DNA from: CAWGMT01 sp963823675
Lineage (GTDB): Bacteria; Planctomycetota; Planctomycetia; Isosphaerales; Isosphaeraceae
Assembly: GCA_963823675.1 (NCBI GenBank)
Contig: CAWGMT010000012.1
Coordinates: 1,674,001 to 1,738,000 of the forward strand
DNA length: 64,000 nucleotides
Direction of reading: 5' to 3'
Of the stretch, positions 1-11,153 are shown one piece after another; the stretch's first letter is position 1; each line of letters opens with the position of its first letter. Under the pieces are notes generated by a model. The model saw only the letters and a list, made by a program, of their open reading frames with translations, ran no database searches and had not been told where the DNA came from. Position numbers and translations under genes: made by a program.

Positions 1-3000
1 TGGCTGGCGCTCTACGATGACGGCGAAGTCAGCCGCGGCATCAGCAAAGCGGCCGAGCTCCGCCTCGGCTAGGGCGCGGCGCCTCGGCAGATCGACGTCG
101 TCGGGTGCGGCCGCAATCAGCGGATCGAGATGCGTGACCGCCGCGGCGAAATCGCCGGCCGATTCGAACTGACCGGCTTTGCCGCGGTGCCAGTCCAGCT
201 CTGACTCCGAAGCCGCCGGGGATAGCTCGGCTTGCCGGCCGCGCAGCCTGGACCAGGCAATCCGCGTCGCGTCATCGACCGGAAGAGGAGCCACGGCGCC
301 GTCGGCCTCGATGCGCCGGCCCGAGAGCAGCCCGGCAAGTCGTACCAGATCTGCACCAGGCGTCGGGCCCGGGGATAAGTCCCACACGTGGACCGAGTCG
401 GAGCCGGTAAACGCCATCACGATCGCCGGGTCGCACAACAAGACCCGTTCGACAAAGGTCAGGGCCTCCAAGGGCGGGCCCACCGGTAGGCCGGTTGCAG
501 TTTCCCAGACGTGCACTGCCCGTTCCGATGTGGTGAGCGCCAGGCTGCCGTCGGTGCCAAGCGCTATGGCCGGCTTCGACTCACTCGTGCGGCTCGCCGT
601 CAACGCTTGCCATCCGGCATCGGCCGGTCGCAGCGGCGGGCCGGCCGGTCGGCCTGTCTCGACATCCCATACCTGGGCTGTCCGATCGGCCAACTGGGCG
701 ATATACCGCCGGCCGTCGCCGCTGGCCGCAATCGCTTCAACCGCCGCGCGCGCCGGAATCGGGCCGCCAGGATGCGCAAGACCGGTCTCAGCATCGAGCC
801 GATGCACGGCCGATTCGCCGACACTGACGAGCACGATCCGCCCGCCGTCGGCGAACGCACCCCACGGCTGCATCCGCCGGCCTGACACCCAGTTAATCGA
901 TGTGGCCTTTCGGTCGGGCGGTCTCGGCGACTCCAACGGCCGCCCTTTCGCCGCGCCCGAAGCAGCGTTCCAAAGCTGGACCAGCCCATCCTGGACCGAG
1001 AGCAGACGCCGTCCGTCCGGACTAAACGCCACGAAGAGCGTGTTCCGATTTGGGTCGATGGCCAGTGGCTTGCCCTCTTTTGTTGACAGATCCCAGAGCC
1101 AGACTGCGGAGGGATGGAAATGATCGGACCCGCCAACGGTCGCGGTGCGCTGGCCATCGGATGCCACGGCCACAAACGCCACCGGCTCAGTATGTTTCAG
1201 GTCTGTTACGACCGGTGGATTCGTCCGAAAATCCCAGGTGCGCACTGTCCTGACGTTGGGAGTCGACCAGTCCGGCAGCAGCACAGTGACCAGCCGGCGG
1301 CCATCGGCGCTCAAGGCGGCCTGCAAGACCGCTACGAATCCTGCTTCCCACGGCACCAAAGTCGTCGCAGGCTTGCCGCTTGCGCGTTCGACGAGCTGGA
1401 GGCTCACCTCATTAATCGTCTTTCCCGGCGGGTAGGATGTCTTCGAGTCTGCGCTCAGCACGAGCCGGCCGTCGGCAGTGTACCATCGGCCCGAGAGCGA
1501 TCGTCCGGCACCAGGTGCCGGGCCGGTCAGGTCCCACGCGCGCGACTCAAGCTCGTGCAGCGCCGTCGAGCTTCCGGCGGTGACAATCAGCCGGCCGTCC
1601 GGGCTGAAACGCAGACTCGAGGCGATTCCAGCCTGGCGCAACGGCGGTGTCACCGGCTCGAGAGAGCCAGCGTCCCAGACGCGAGCCACTCCCTCGCGGC
1701 CGCTGAGCGTGGCGAGATAGTGGCCGTCGGGGCTGAACGCGACGGCAACGATCTTTGCGTGTAGCGGTGCCGCGTTGTCGAGCGATCGTGCTTTGGCGAT
1801 GTCCCAGATCCGGGCTTCCGTCGATCCGGCGGTCACAAGCCGCCGTCCATCGGGACTGAAGGCGACCACGAAGATACTTCCGCCCTGATTGTCGCCGTGG
1901 TTTAAAGGGCCAAGCACCAGCTTGCCGGTTGCGGTGTCCCAGACCTGTGCCTCTTGGGGCCGGTCGCCTGGCTCGAGGGTCAGCGTGACCATCCGCGAGC
2001 CATCCGGGCTGAACGCGACTTCTCCAATAAACGTCCGATGGGCCAACGGGGGCGTTCGCGGTCGGCCGGTTTCGGCGTCGAAAACCTGGATCAACGACTT
2101 CTGAGGGACGATGAGCGGGTTAACCAGCAGGACCGGTACGGCCACCAGCCGCCCGTCCTCCGAGTAGATCACGTTGCGGATCGCCACCTGGCTGGAGCTC
2201 ACCGGCGCGGTCTCGCGCCCGGTGATTCCGAGACGCGCGGCCATCTGAAGGCGGGCTTTCTGATCCGGGGTCGTGTCCGGCCCAGCCTCGATGTCGAGGA
2301 CCACGCGGCGCTCCGCTTCCAGGAGATGGCCCCTCAGAATCTGCCCGATGGGCAGCGCGATCTCGCGACCCGAGACCAGGTCCCAGAACTGAAGCGGCGC
2401 GGCGTTTCCCCAGATCGCTACGCGGCGGCCGTCGCGGCGAACGGCGAGCTTGACATCCGGCCCGCCGATCGTAATCGCCGGGCCGATGGCACTGTTGGCG
2501 CCCACATCCCAGGCAAGCAGGTCCGTGACGATCTCTTTCGGCTTCGACCCCGGCCGCTCGAGCAGCCGCACAGCTACGCGGCCGTCAGGGCTGAGCCGGA
2601 ATGTCCCCGGCGGCCCGGGCAGAGCGAGGCGCTTTTCGCTGCGCTGGCCATTGAGCGGGTCGAGCGTGATCACCTTGCCGTTGGTCACACCCAGGAGGCG
2701 AAACGCTTCGGGCGCGAAGGACACCGTCTCATTCAATCCCAGAGGCATCCACGTCATATTGGCCAGCCGGGGGAGGCGGCGCAATGTCCCTGCGACGCGC
2801 ATCTTATGCAGGGTCTCTCGCTCGGGCTCTTCGGTGTCGATCGCCAGGGCATCGGCATACCACGGCAGGCAGGCGAGCCAGTCCCCTTCGGCGCGGGGCA
2901 GGTTGCCGTTGCTGACGAGCTGGTTGCACAGGCGCTGGAGGCTCTCGGCCGACTTGGCAAAGGCGATCGCCCGCTGCTCCTGGGCGATGGTCTTGGCGTA

Positions 3001-4474
3001 GTCGGCCTCCTTCCGCGCCCGCTTTTCGGACTCGGCAATCGTTCTGTGTCGTACCGCCTGGTCGCGAAACCGGACGGCCGCCCATGAAGCCGCGCCAGCC
3101 CCGCCGGCCAGCACGAGGAACAAGGCCGCGAGCAGGCCAGCGACGACGGGGTTCCTCCGGCACCAGCGCCCAGCGCGTTCCATCTGGCCGACGGGTCGCG
3201 CCGCGATCGGCTCGCCTGCCAGGTAGCGGCGCAGGTCGAGAGCGAGGGCTGAAGCGGACGAATACCTGCGAGCCGGGTTTTTTTCCAGGCATTTCAGGCA
3301 GATCGTTTCCAGGTCGCCCGGGATGCCCAGATTGAGCTGGCGCAACGGCACCGGATCGAGCTCCAGCACTTGCAAGAGCGTGTCCATTGCAGTCGCTGAC
3401 TGAAAGGGCGGCCGGCCGGTCAAGAGGCAGTAGAGCATCGCTCCGAGCGAATAGACGTCAACCAGAGGCCCGATCTGAGCATGCTGGCCGGCGGCTTGTT
3501 CCGGCGGCATGTAGCTGGGTGTACCCATGACCTGGCCGCTGGCCGTCAAGCCGCTGTCTCCGGCGAGTTTCTTGGCCAGGCCGAAATCGGTAACTTTGGG
3601 CTGCCCTCGAGCGTCGAGCAAGACGTTGGCCGGCTTCAAGTCGCGGTGAATGACGCCCCGGTCATGCGCGTACTGGATGGCGTCGGCGATTTGCGCGAGT
3701 AGCTCCGCAGCCTCGCGCGGCGGCAACGGCGCGCGCGCTGCTTTTTGTGCCAGGCTCTGCCCTTCAATGAAAGCCATCGAGAAATAATGCTGCCCCTCGT
3801 GCTGCCCGACCTCGTAAATCGGTACGATGCCCGGATGATCGAGGTTGGCGGCGGCCTCGGCTTCCAGGTAGAAGCGCCGCACCTCGGTCTGGTCGGCGAG
3901 CTGGCCCGCGAGGATCATCTTTAAGGCGACGGGGCGATTGAGGGCCATCTGGCGAGCGTGAAAGACCACACCCATGCCACCGCGGGCGATCTCGCGGATG
4001 ATCTCGTAATCGCCGAAGTACCGGATGAATGGAGGTGACGGCTGCGTGGCATGGCCGGCCTCGCACGGTTCGAGGTCGATGGTGCCTTCCGTCGCGGGCG
4101 CGATGGTGGGGTCTTCGTGGACGGAGGAAATCGCCTGGGGCGTGATCGGATCTGTTGGTGCTGTTTCACGTGCGACGGTGGGCGATTCGGCAACGGTGGA
4201 GCGTGCCACGGCTCGGGGGCTGGGAGGCATTTCCGCAGTATTGGCTGCCACGCGAGCCACCGTTTCATCCCCCTCGCGCAGCTCGCGCTCGAGCGCCGCG
4301 AGCTCGGCTTGGAGGGCGGCGCGGCCTGCATCGGGGACGTCGCCCAGATAGTCCGCTGCGCGCCCTCGATGCCCACCGCGCCAGTCAGCCACGAACCGGC
4401 GGCAGAACCGCGTCGATGCGGCGGCCCAATTCGATATCGAGGCCGTTCGCGTTGTCGCTGGGTCGTTCGCTCAT
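1..4474 (-). CDS. Ser/Thr protein kinase with WD40 and TPR-like C-terminus (3' end off window; N-terminal frameshift)
   Basis: A planctomycete-type sensor kinase, expected to phosphorylate Ser/Thr residues from the inner face of the membrane. The kinase domain lies at about 4020-3200, with glycine loop IARGGMGVVF, lysine motif VALKMIL, catalytic HRDLKPANVLL (near 3640) and DFGLAKKL. A hydrophobic segment follows at about 3150-3080, then WD40-like blades (VWDTATGK, IWDIAKA, VWDAGS and others) to about 200, then TPR-like sequence at the edge. I checked WD40 tryptophan codons from 1939 down to 382 and they share the kinase frame, so the body is intact. The best start is the ATG at 4474 (MSERPSDNANG). 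That frame stops after 29 codons unless one extra base near 4405 is removed, after which it reads DAVCRRFVADWRGGHRGRAA into the usual spacer. If the shift is real, translation would need an internal start. The stop codon is outside the window. Confidence 0.87.
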
Positions 4475-5253
4475 TTTGATTTGGGTCCCCATTCCGTGAT
4501 ATCGGACCCGCCCATGTCGTGTCGAGGGCTCGGCGCTCATTTCCCGGAGGATCACTCCCCATGAGAGTGGTCAAGATAATTGACTAACCTTCGATCACGA
4601 TAGTCGATGGAAATCGCGTGATTGGATGGATGTACTGAGTACCGGTGGCCTCTTCTCTTCTGTCCCGGATCGTCGTTCCGTTCCCGCTTATCTCGAGGTG
4701 ACGGAACGGGGAACGGACCGATGATCTCGCTCAGACCCTCGTTGATCACGGAACATCATTCTGTGTCGAGCCCGAGCGACCCTGCTCGTGAAGCCTCGCC
4801 ATGCTCAAGGTATCTCCGCCCAGCTCGCGATGTGGACACGACCTCGGCGCTCGCTACGATTGACGACGGCGCCCCGGGCATCGATGTCTCTTCGTGCTCG
4901 AACGGCTGGAACAGATGCCCCGACTGCGGCCTGCCCCCGGGCGACGCACGATCGGCATGATGAGCTCGCCGAGCTTTTTCCGGAACCGCAGCGCAACGGT
5001 GTCCGCGTGGGAGGGGCCCGACCCGCTCCCGCCGCCGACCCGGGGGTTTCAATCGGGGCGAGCGGCGACGTACAGTAGGGTGATCATTCGCCCGTCCGTG
5101 CGCACGGCGCGGATCGGCGTCCCGAGCGATGGGCCTGGGCATGTCCGACACCCCCTCAGCCGCCCGCTTCCCGATGACCTGCTGGGGACGATTGGGCCAG
5201 GCGGTCGAAGGTGCTCCCTTTCCCTCCGGGCGGAACGGCGAGGAAGAACTGAC
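4475..5253. other. Intergenic region between divergent kinase and sulfatase genes
   Basis: These 779 bp separate the divergently transcribed kinase and sulfatase genes and must hold both promoters. Open frames here on either strand show no recognisable domain, no convincing ribosome site and arginine/proline-rich translations typical of GC-rich noncoding DNA. The part near 4560-4650 is noticeably less GC-rich than its surroundings and may contain the kinase promoter. No repeat or RNA gene was recognised. Confidence 0.5.
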
Positions 5254-6622
5254 ATGATCAGACATTTCGGATTGATCATCGTCGTGGCGGCGTTCGCGGC
5301 CCCGGCCCCCGGCGCCGCGTCCGGCATCGAGGACCGCAGGCCCAACGTGATCGTCATCCTCGCGGATGACCTCGGGCCGGGCGACCTGTCGTGTTACGGG
5401 GGCTCGATCCCGACGCCACATATCGACCGGATGGCGAAAGAGGGGGTGCGGTTCACCCGCTTTTATTCGGCCGCGCCGATTTGCTCGCCGTCGCGGTGCG
5501 GGCTGATCACCGGGCAGTTCCCGGCCCGGTGGCGGATCACCAGCTATCTCCAGACCCGCGCCGGAAACCGGGCGTGCGGGCAGGCCGACTTCCTCGATCC
5601 GAAGGCCCCGTCGCTGCCCAGGGTGTTGCAGGCGGCCGGCTACCAGACAGTCCATGTCGGCAAGTGGCACCTCGGCGGCGGCCGCGACGTGATGGCCCCG
5701 CCTCGGTTCGCCGCCTACGGGTACGACTTCGGCCGCGGCACCTGGGAGAGCCCCGAGCCCGAATCGAATCTCACCGCCCGCGACTGGATCTGGTCGGCGG
5801 ACGACCTTGTGAAGCGATGGCACCGGACGGCGTGGATGTGTGGCTTCGCCCTCGGGTCCAGGCCGACCGATCCGGATCGACCGTATTTCGTGAACCTCTG
5901 GCTGGACGACCCACACACGCCGTGGGTCCCTTCGATCTACGATCTAAAGGTTGGCAAGGACGGCCGGGCGACTAGCTGGGAAGACACGAAGGAGCGACTC
6001 CACTGGGTGATGGTCGAGCTTGATCGGCAGGTCGGCTGGCTGCTCGACTCCCTGCGCAATAATCGCGCGGGCCGGCCGACGATCGTGTTGTTCCTCTCCG
6101 ACAACGGGCCGCTGCCGTCGTTCCAGCGGGCCCGGACCGTCGGTCTGCGCGGGAGCAAGCTCAGCCTTTATGAGGGCGGTGTCCGGCTCCCGTTCATCGC
6201 GTGGGGGCCGGGTATCGTCCGCGCCGGGGTCACGAACGACGCGACCGTGCTCGCCGGCGGTGGACCTGTTTCCGACCCTCTGCCGCCTCTGCGGGGCGCC
6301 GCTGCCGGCGGGATACGAGGGCGACGGCGAGGATATGAGCCCGGCCCTCCTCGGGAAACCTCCACGGCGCACCCGGCCGCAGTTCTGGGAGTACGGCCGG
6401 AACGACAGGTCGTTCGACTACCCCGGCGGAGACGACCGGTCCCCCAACCTGGCGGTGCTCGACGGGGACTGGAAGTTGCTGGTGAATGACGACGGCCGCG
6501 GACCGGAGCTGTACCACCTCGGGAGCGACCCGAAGGAAGCGAGGAACCGCGTCGCCGACGAGCCGATCGTGGCACGCCGGCTGCTCGACGCCGTCTTGAA
6601 CTGGAGGAAATCCCTGCCCTGA
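5254..6622 (+). CDS. Secreted sulfatase (S1 family), one frameshift near 6256
   Basis: Predicted formylglycine-dependent arylsulfatase that hydrolyses sulfate esters, probably of polysaccharides, outside the cytoplasm. The ATG at 5254 follows an AGGAAG ribosome site and begins a signal peptide (MIRHFGLIIVVAAFAAPAPG). Landmarks are the metal-binding ILADDLGPGD (about residue 37), the sulfatase signature CSPSRCGLITG (Cys about 77, the residue converted to formylglycine), HVGKWHLGG and LSDNGPLPS (about 283). The frame breaks at GCCGGCGG near 6256. Removing one G gives ATVLAAVDLFPTLCRLCGAP, the normal continuation, and the gene ends KSLP at 6622. The corrected length is 455 aa, a usual size for the family. 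No sulfatase-maturating enzyme is visible in the window. Confidence 0.9.
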
Positions 6623-7254
6623 GAGGCCGCCGTACCAGGACCGGCCCCTCCGTGACGTCGACCTCCGCGTGGGGGACTGCCGCCGCCGACAGTCCCTCCC
6701 GGATGGCGGCCTCTCGCCGAAGGCCATCGATCGCTCACGGGATGGACCGGCGCGGAGCGGCAACTGGAGATCCGAACCGCCGAGGACCGTCCATCGCTCC
6801 TCCGATGAACGAGGGGCTTGACGCAACGACTGCTCGGCGCACATCGGTCCGACGACGCCGAAGCAGTTTCTGCGAAGCATCCGGCGTGCCCTCACTTGGC
6901 AGTTCATGCACATCCCGACAGCACCTTGGAGGTGGGGGCGACTGAAATGGGTGCCGCGATTGGATGAGCTTGAGCCTGAAACGGAACGCGGACAACGGGA
7001 GCGAGCGCGACGCTTTGAACGGCTCTGTTACCGTGCGCTTGCTGAGGGGCTGATTTCATTAACCAAAGCCGCTGAACTTCTCCGGCTGCCTGCTGCGGAG
7101 GTTGAGAACGGACTGAAAGGGGTGCAAAGCAGCGACTGCGCAAATGGCTCACCGGTGCCCGCGTGCAGTATAGTGGCCGATTCCAGTTGTCCAATGTCGG
7201 TTGCCTCGCGGTTGGTTGGACTGGGTTTCTCTTCCTGATCGCACGGTGCCGCTC
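6623..7254. other. Intergenic region with degenerate gene remnant
   Basis: A 632-bp stretch between the sulfatase and the next membrane protein. The first 280 bp show nothing recognisable. The section around 6950-7130 is less GC-rich than its neighbours and contains the helix-turn-helix-like fragment listed separately, which suggests decayed or transferred DNA. Confidence 0.45.
6951..7238 (+). pseudogene. Fragment resembling the C-terminus of an XRE / ImmA-IrrE type protein
   Basis: Residues in this frame read RFERLCYRALAEGLISLTKA followed by AELLRLPAAEVENGLKG. This pattern (large helix, 'EGLIS..KAAELL' turn, short C-terminal helix) is typical of the tail of ImmA/IrrE metallopeptidases or XRE regulators in toxin-antitoxin and phage contexts. 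No HEXXH peptidase part or N-terminal helix-turn-helix is present upstream, and the downstream 35 residues look random. It is probably a truncated remnant. The family assignment is by pattern only, and it could instead be a small unrelated DNA-binding protein. Confidence 0.35.
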
Positions 7255-8430
7255 ATGAAATGCCCGCCGCCCCATCGTTCCAGGCTTCGCCGCGTCTTGG
7301 TCGCCTGCGGCCTGGTGTTCGTCGGCGCAGGGATCCTGGGACTGATCGCTTACCAGGAGCTCGAGCTTCCGCGTCCGCAGCAGCGATCGCCGGTCATTCT
7401 CGTGGGTCGGCTCTTCACACGAGCACCCGGCATTGAAACCGCAGGGGTGCTGGTCCATTTCCGGCGGCCCAATGAGCCACTTCAGCCCGGCCGGCGGAGG
7501 TACGTGGAAACCGCCGTCACGGATCGCTCGGGCTATTTCTCCTTCGACGCGAATTTCCGCGGGCCGGCCCATCTGTTCCTCGATCGCCACCGCATGCGCG
7601 ACTGGACGTACCGCCCAATCGCGGAAATTGCCCTGCCGTCCAGCCAGGTGCTCCAGATCGAGCTCATCGAGGGCTCAATTGCCGCTGGACGCGTCGTCCG
7701 AAACGGAGTTCCGGCGGCGGGAATCGGCATCTGCCTCAAGTTCGTCGAGCCGGCCGCGCACGAGTACTTCTACCTGTTTCAGGAGGCGACCGACGATCAG
7801 GGCCGCTTTCGCTTCGAGCACCTCCCGGAAGGTGCGGAATTCTGGATCTCGGCGCTGCGAACGCGCGCATTCGAACCCCAACTGACCGACGCCCTGCCCG
7901 ACGATCAGACGTTTCCGCCCATCCGGTTCCGTACCGGAGCCGATCGCACAACGATCGAGCTGGGCGATTTCAAGCTGCGATCCGGAGCAACGCTCGCCGG
8001 CCGCGTCGTCGTGAGCGACGGCAAGGCGATTCCGGAGAATTGGGTCGTCGCGGCTGGACGCCCCGGCGCCGGAGGCCGGGTCTACTCGCGTCTCGACAAG
8101 AAGGGACACTTCCAGATCAAGGGGCTTCCGCCAGGCACGATCGCGGCCCACGTCGAACAGGTGTGGACGATTAACCCGCCGGGCTACCCTGTCCCCGTGC
8201 CCGGTTACCGGCCGTCCGCCCGGAACAAATGCCTCGACCCCAGTAACGGCTTCGAGCTGATCGGACAGCTCGACGATGACACGAGCGACCTGACCATCCT
8301 GCTCGAGCCAACGACGAATGCCGCCGGCGCAGGTGCCGGCGGCCGCCCATCATCTCCCGATCCGGCAGCGCTCGCCCAATTCCGGAATGCCAGGGCCGGC
8401 CCGATCACCGGCGCGGCGGCGATACCTTGA
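7255..8430 (+). CDS. Membrane-anchored carboxypeptidase-regulatory-like (beta-sandwich) protein
   Basis: A 391-aa protein with a basic N-terminus and a single transmembrane anchor at about residues 12-35 (LVACGLVFVGAGILGLIAY). It is followed by repeated carboxypeptidase-regulatory-like/transthyretin-type beta-sandwich modules: about 42-125 (ends TDRSGYFSFDANF), 140-215 (AAGRVVRNGVPAAG ... DDQGRFRFEHLPEG) and 240-300 (LAGRVVVSDGKAIPENW ... KGHFQIKGLPPG). Such proteins are common in planctomycetes with no defined function, and display on the outer face of the membrane is inferred. The ATG at 7255 is preferred over an in-frame TTG at 7201 because it begins directly before the basic residues and anchor. 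It is convergent with the next gene. Confidence 0.75.
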   Translation: MKCPPPHRSRLRRVLVACGLVFVGAGILGLIAYQELELPRPQQRSPVILVGRLFTRAPGIETAGVLVHFRRPNEPLQPGRRRYVETAVTDRSGYFSFDANFRGPAHLFLDRHRMRDWTYRPIAEIALPSSQVLQIELIEGSIAAGRVVRNGVPAAGIGICLKFVEPAAHEYFYLFQEATDDQGRFRFEHLPEGAEFWISALRTRAFEPQLTDALPDDQTFPPIRFRTGADRTTIELGDFKLRSGATLAGRVVVSDGKAIPENWVVAAGRPGAGGRVYSRLDKKGHFQIKGLPPGTIAAHVEQVWTINPPGYPVPVPGYRPSARNKCLDPSNGFELIGQLDDDTSDLTILLEPTTNAAGAGAGGRPSSPDPAALAQFRNARAGPITGAAAIP

Positions 8431-8459
8431 CTGACCGAGCGGCGAATGTGTTCATCGCT

Positions 8460-8507
8460 GGATAGTGCCACCTGGCCAGGTCTCCTGGCGTCCCGATGGC
8501 ACTATCC
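8460..8507. terminator. Inverted repeat between convergent genes (possible bidirectional terminator)
   Basis: An exact 11-bp inverted repeat, GGATAGTGCCA at 8460-8470 and TGGCACTATCC at 8497-8507, encloses a smaller CCTGGCCAGG palindrome. It sits in the 110-bp gap between two convergent genes, the expected position for a shared terminator. There is no T-run on either strand, so termination is inferred from position and symmetry only. Confidence 0.45.
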
Positions 8508-8540
8508 CGTGCAGTTGGCGCCGCACGCCCGTGGTGCGTG

Positions 8541-9773
8541 TCAGGAGGTCGTCGAGCCGGCGGTCGATGACGAGCCACTCGTCGTCGTCGCGATGGGCTG
8601 CGAGAAGAGACCGAGCCCGCCGGCGAATGCCACGTTCATCGGGCCGCCGGCCGCCATGCCCACGGGGCCGCCGCCCATGATCATCGGGCTGGCAATCGCC
8701 ACGCTCATCGGGCCGCCCATCCCGATCATCACTGGCCCGGACGAACCTTGACCCATCACCAGGCTCAGGAGCAACCCACCGCCCAGGTTCATCGGGCCTG
8801 GAAGCGGTGGCGCAGTCGGGGTCGTCGTGGTCGAAGTCGAGGTTGCCGTCGAGCTCGAGGTCGCCGTCACGGTGGGCGCGCCGAAGTCAGTCTGGACCGC
8901 CTTCAGGTCGGTGTCGATCTGGGCGACGCCGGCGGAATTCAGGCCGCTGGCCGTCATGATCGTCTGGAGGTCGGTGCCCGCCTGGGCCGCCTGGGCCGTG
9001 GTTGCTCCCTCGCTCGTGAGGACGGCCGAGACATCGTTGACGATCTGGGTTTGCTGGGCATTGGTGAATGTGCCGCTGGCGAGCACGCCCGACGCGTCGC
9101 TCTGGAGCGTCTGGATTGCCGTCGTTACGCCCGAGGAGGGCTGGCCGGATGGCGGGGTGATCGCCTTGAGGTCGGCGGCAAACGCAGTGAGCTCGGCCAC
9201 AGTCACCTGCGACTGGGCCTCGATGGCCTGGGTGTCGGATTGCAGCTTCTGGAGGTCCGTCGCGGCCTGAGCGTTCGGCGCCGTCGCGGTGCCGCTCACC
9301 GCGATCATCGGACCGCCAGGGTTCACGCCGGGGAGACCGCCGATCGGTGCGAAATTGGTCCCCTGGCCGCCACCGGCGTAGCGCCCGCCGCCATAAGTCC
9401 AACCCGCGCCGCCGGCGACGGTCTGCGGGGCGAATGCGTAGCCGGATCCCGGCATGCTGGGGGTCGTCGAGACGGACGTGCTCGTGCCGGGTGCCGTCGT
9501 CGTGCTCGCGCTGGTGTCGAGGTCCTGGGAGTGCATGCGAAAGGCGCGGCCGTGAGCATGAGACCCTCCGCCACCGGCAAGATCGCGAACGTGTGCGGTT
9601 CGATTGAGCCTTTCGGACTCCCCGCCACCGAGATGCGGGTTCATCATGGAAAGGAGTTGACGGTGCTCCAGTGATTCGCAGGCGATGCGGGCCGATGGCT
9701 TGACGCGAGGTCGACCATGGCTGCCCGCAAGCTTGTTCCACAACGCGGTCGCGCGTCCCGAATGACTTCCCAT
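8541..9773 (-). CDS. Secreted LEPR-XLL-type protein, low complexity
   Basis: A 410-aa protein starting at the ATG at 9773, preceded by GGAAGGG at a good distance. A longer in-frame start exists upstream but lacks a ribosome site. Residues about 29-36 read LEHRQLLS, a variant of the LEPR-XLL motif found near the N-terminus of many large planctomycete surface proteins. The body has a Gly-rich stretch, a helical segment with repeated 'TDLQKLQSDTQAI / TDLQTIMTASG / TDLKAVQTDFG' units (about 155-280), a Ser/Thr linker, and a Gly/Met/Pro-rich C-terminus (GMGGPMSVAIASPMIMGGG). No enzymatic motif is visible. A role as a surface or matrix protein is inferred. Confidence 0.7.
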   Translation of the reverse strand: MGSHSGRATALWNKLAGSHGRPRVKPSARIACESLEHRQLLSMMNPHLGGGESERLNRTAHVRDLAGGGGSHAHGRAFRMHSQDLDTSASTTTAPGTSTSVSTTPSMPGSGYAFAPQTVAGGAGWTYGGGRYAGGGQGTNFAPIGGLPGVNPGGPMIAVSGTATAPNAQAATDLQKLQSDTQAIEAQSQVTVAELTAFAADLKAITPPSGQPSSGVTTAIQTLQSDASGVLASGTFTNAQQTQIVNDVSAVLTSEGATTAQAAQAGTDLQTIMTASGLNSAGVAQIDTDLKAVQTDFGAPTVTATSSSTATSTSTTTTPTAPPLPGPMNLGGGLLLSLVMGQGSSGPVMIGMGGPMSVAIASPMIMGGGPVGMAAGGPMNVAFAGGLGLFSQPIATTTSGSSSTAGSTTS

Positions 9774-9971
9774 GAAAGATACCCTTCCTGAGTGAGGGGG
9801 GATCGAACCGATCGCTTCAAGCACGGAGCGATCGACGATCTCCCGGCAATCCTGTCGTTCGGAATTATCGGTAAGATCGCGGGTGGCGAACATCAAGAAT
9901 TGTTAAGGATCCTCGTGCGCTGGCGAAGTCGTCTGCGCGATCTCGACAGAACCCGTTTAAGGGCCGCGGTT

Positions 9972-11087
9972 TCACTTGATTCGGGCATCCGCCTGGCCCG
10001 ACTCTCGATGGATCCACGGTTTGAGGCGGTCGAGCTTTAGCGCGGACAGTTCGAATTCCGCCTCCTCGATGGTTGCTTGGAGCCGTGCTGCCAAGCCTCG
10101 AATGTCCCTCTCAAGCGGCAGTTCCAACTTGGCGTCCGTGGCGACCTCAATCAGCTTGGCCCGAATCTGCTGTTCGACCGCGATCGCCTCGGCGAGCGAG
10201 GACCGGACACGCTCTGTGGAGTGCGAGGGCGCACGCCTAACTCTGTTCTCCCCGGCCACAGCCGCTTCAAGTCGCTTCTCTTTGGCCATTTCCGTTTCGT
10301 AAGCCGCTCGCTTCGCCAGTTCCTCGGCACGGGCCTTTTCGACCTCCGCTTGTAGCTCGCGTAGCTGTATCGGCTTCGTGTATTCGCTCAACATTCTCAC
10401 CTTCGACTCGGCCTTCCCAACCTCGAGCCGAGCTTTGCGCTCCCGGCGTTGGGAGTTGACGATTCCGTCGTGCCAGCCGAATTCGATTGACAGATCGCCC
10501 AGCGAGCCATCGGATGCCCGCTCGATCCGGGCAAGCCGCTCGTCCAAGACGCCGGCGTAGGCGTGTTGCCAATCCACGCTGCTCTGCGCGAGCTTGACTT
10601 CACCCTTCGCTGTCTCCAGGTCTTGCACGAAAATGCCTTCGCTGTATTCTATGACCGCGATCTCGGCGATTTCTCTGGTCAACTTGGCGTTCTCGTAGTT
10701 CGCCGCAGCGGACATGGTCGTGATTTGTTGGTTGGTGAGCTGATCTCGCGGATCCCCTCGATCAAGAAGGCCCCTCGGCGCGGCAAGCAACTGATCGGCG
10801 ATCTGAAGCCTACGATTGCGCTGGGCCCAGAGCGTCCGGTGGATCTCGGCGATGAAGTCCGACCGGCTCGTCGAGGATAGAGGCTGGTCGGTCTGGCCGG
10901 TTCGAGGCGGATCGTCGGTCTCGGCCCGAACCGGCGCCAAGCGGGGGCACAGAGCACCGAACGCAAGGAGAGCGGCTGCGGTCAAAATGACGAGGACGTG
11001 ATGGCGAATCGTTGTCTGTCGGCGCCGGGTGGGCCGCTCTCGATGCTCGTGGCGGTTGATCGCGGGCATGGACCAAGGTGCTAACAT
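9972..11087 (-). CDS. Exported coiled-coil protein (paralogue A)
   Basis: A 371-aa protein. A GGAG site lies 7 bases before the ATG at 11087. A hydrophobic export segment (HVLVILTAAALLAFGALC, about 30-47) is followed by a mostly helical, charged region with heptad-like runs (LRELQAEVEKARAEELAKRA and similar), so a periplasmic coiled coil is likely. It shares a common plan with the gene immediately upstream: SRSDF-AEI near the start of the mature part, 'EGIFVQDLE..KGEVK-AQ' in the middle, 'YTKP-Q-RELQ-EVEKAR' and a 'RLKPWIH' ending. The two are therefore tandem paralogues in one likely transcript, 66 bp apart. The function is unknown. It loosely resembles the coiled-coil hairpin of efflux adaptors but no lipoyl or barrel domain is present. 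Confidence 0.7.
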   Translation of the reverse strand: MLAPWSMPAINRHEHRERPTRRRQTTIRHHVLVILTAAALLAFGALCPRLAPVRAETDDPPRTGQTDQPLSSTSRSDFIAEIHRTLWAQRNRRLQIADQLLAAPRGLLDRGDPRDQLTNQQITTMSAAANYENAKLTREIAEIAVIEYSEGIFVQDLETAKGEVKLAQSSVDWQHAYAGVLDERLARIERASDGSLGDLSIEFGWHDGIVNSQRRERKARLEVGKAESKVRMLSEYTKPIQLRELQAEVEKARAEELAKRAAYETEMAKEKRLEAAVAGENRVRRAPSHSTERVRSSLAEAIAVEQQIRAKLIEVATDAKLELPLERDIRGLAARLQATIEEAEFELSALKLDRLKPWIHRESGQADARIK

Positions 11088-11153
11088 GGTGGTCTCCGCT
11101 TGTCGATGTGAGAGTACCCTGTCCCGCGTGGAATCTGCTGGATCGCGGCAACG

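Noticed and set aside
4756..5916. 386-codon open frame on the - strand
   Set aside because: Antisense to the sulfatase in its 5' half, and no recognisable domain in the remaining intergenic part.
8748..9674. Open frame of 308 codons on the + strand
   Set aside because: It is antisense to the LEPR-XLL protein at 8541-9773, is Arg/Gly-rich without domain or ribosome site, and reflects high GC.
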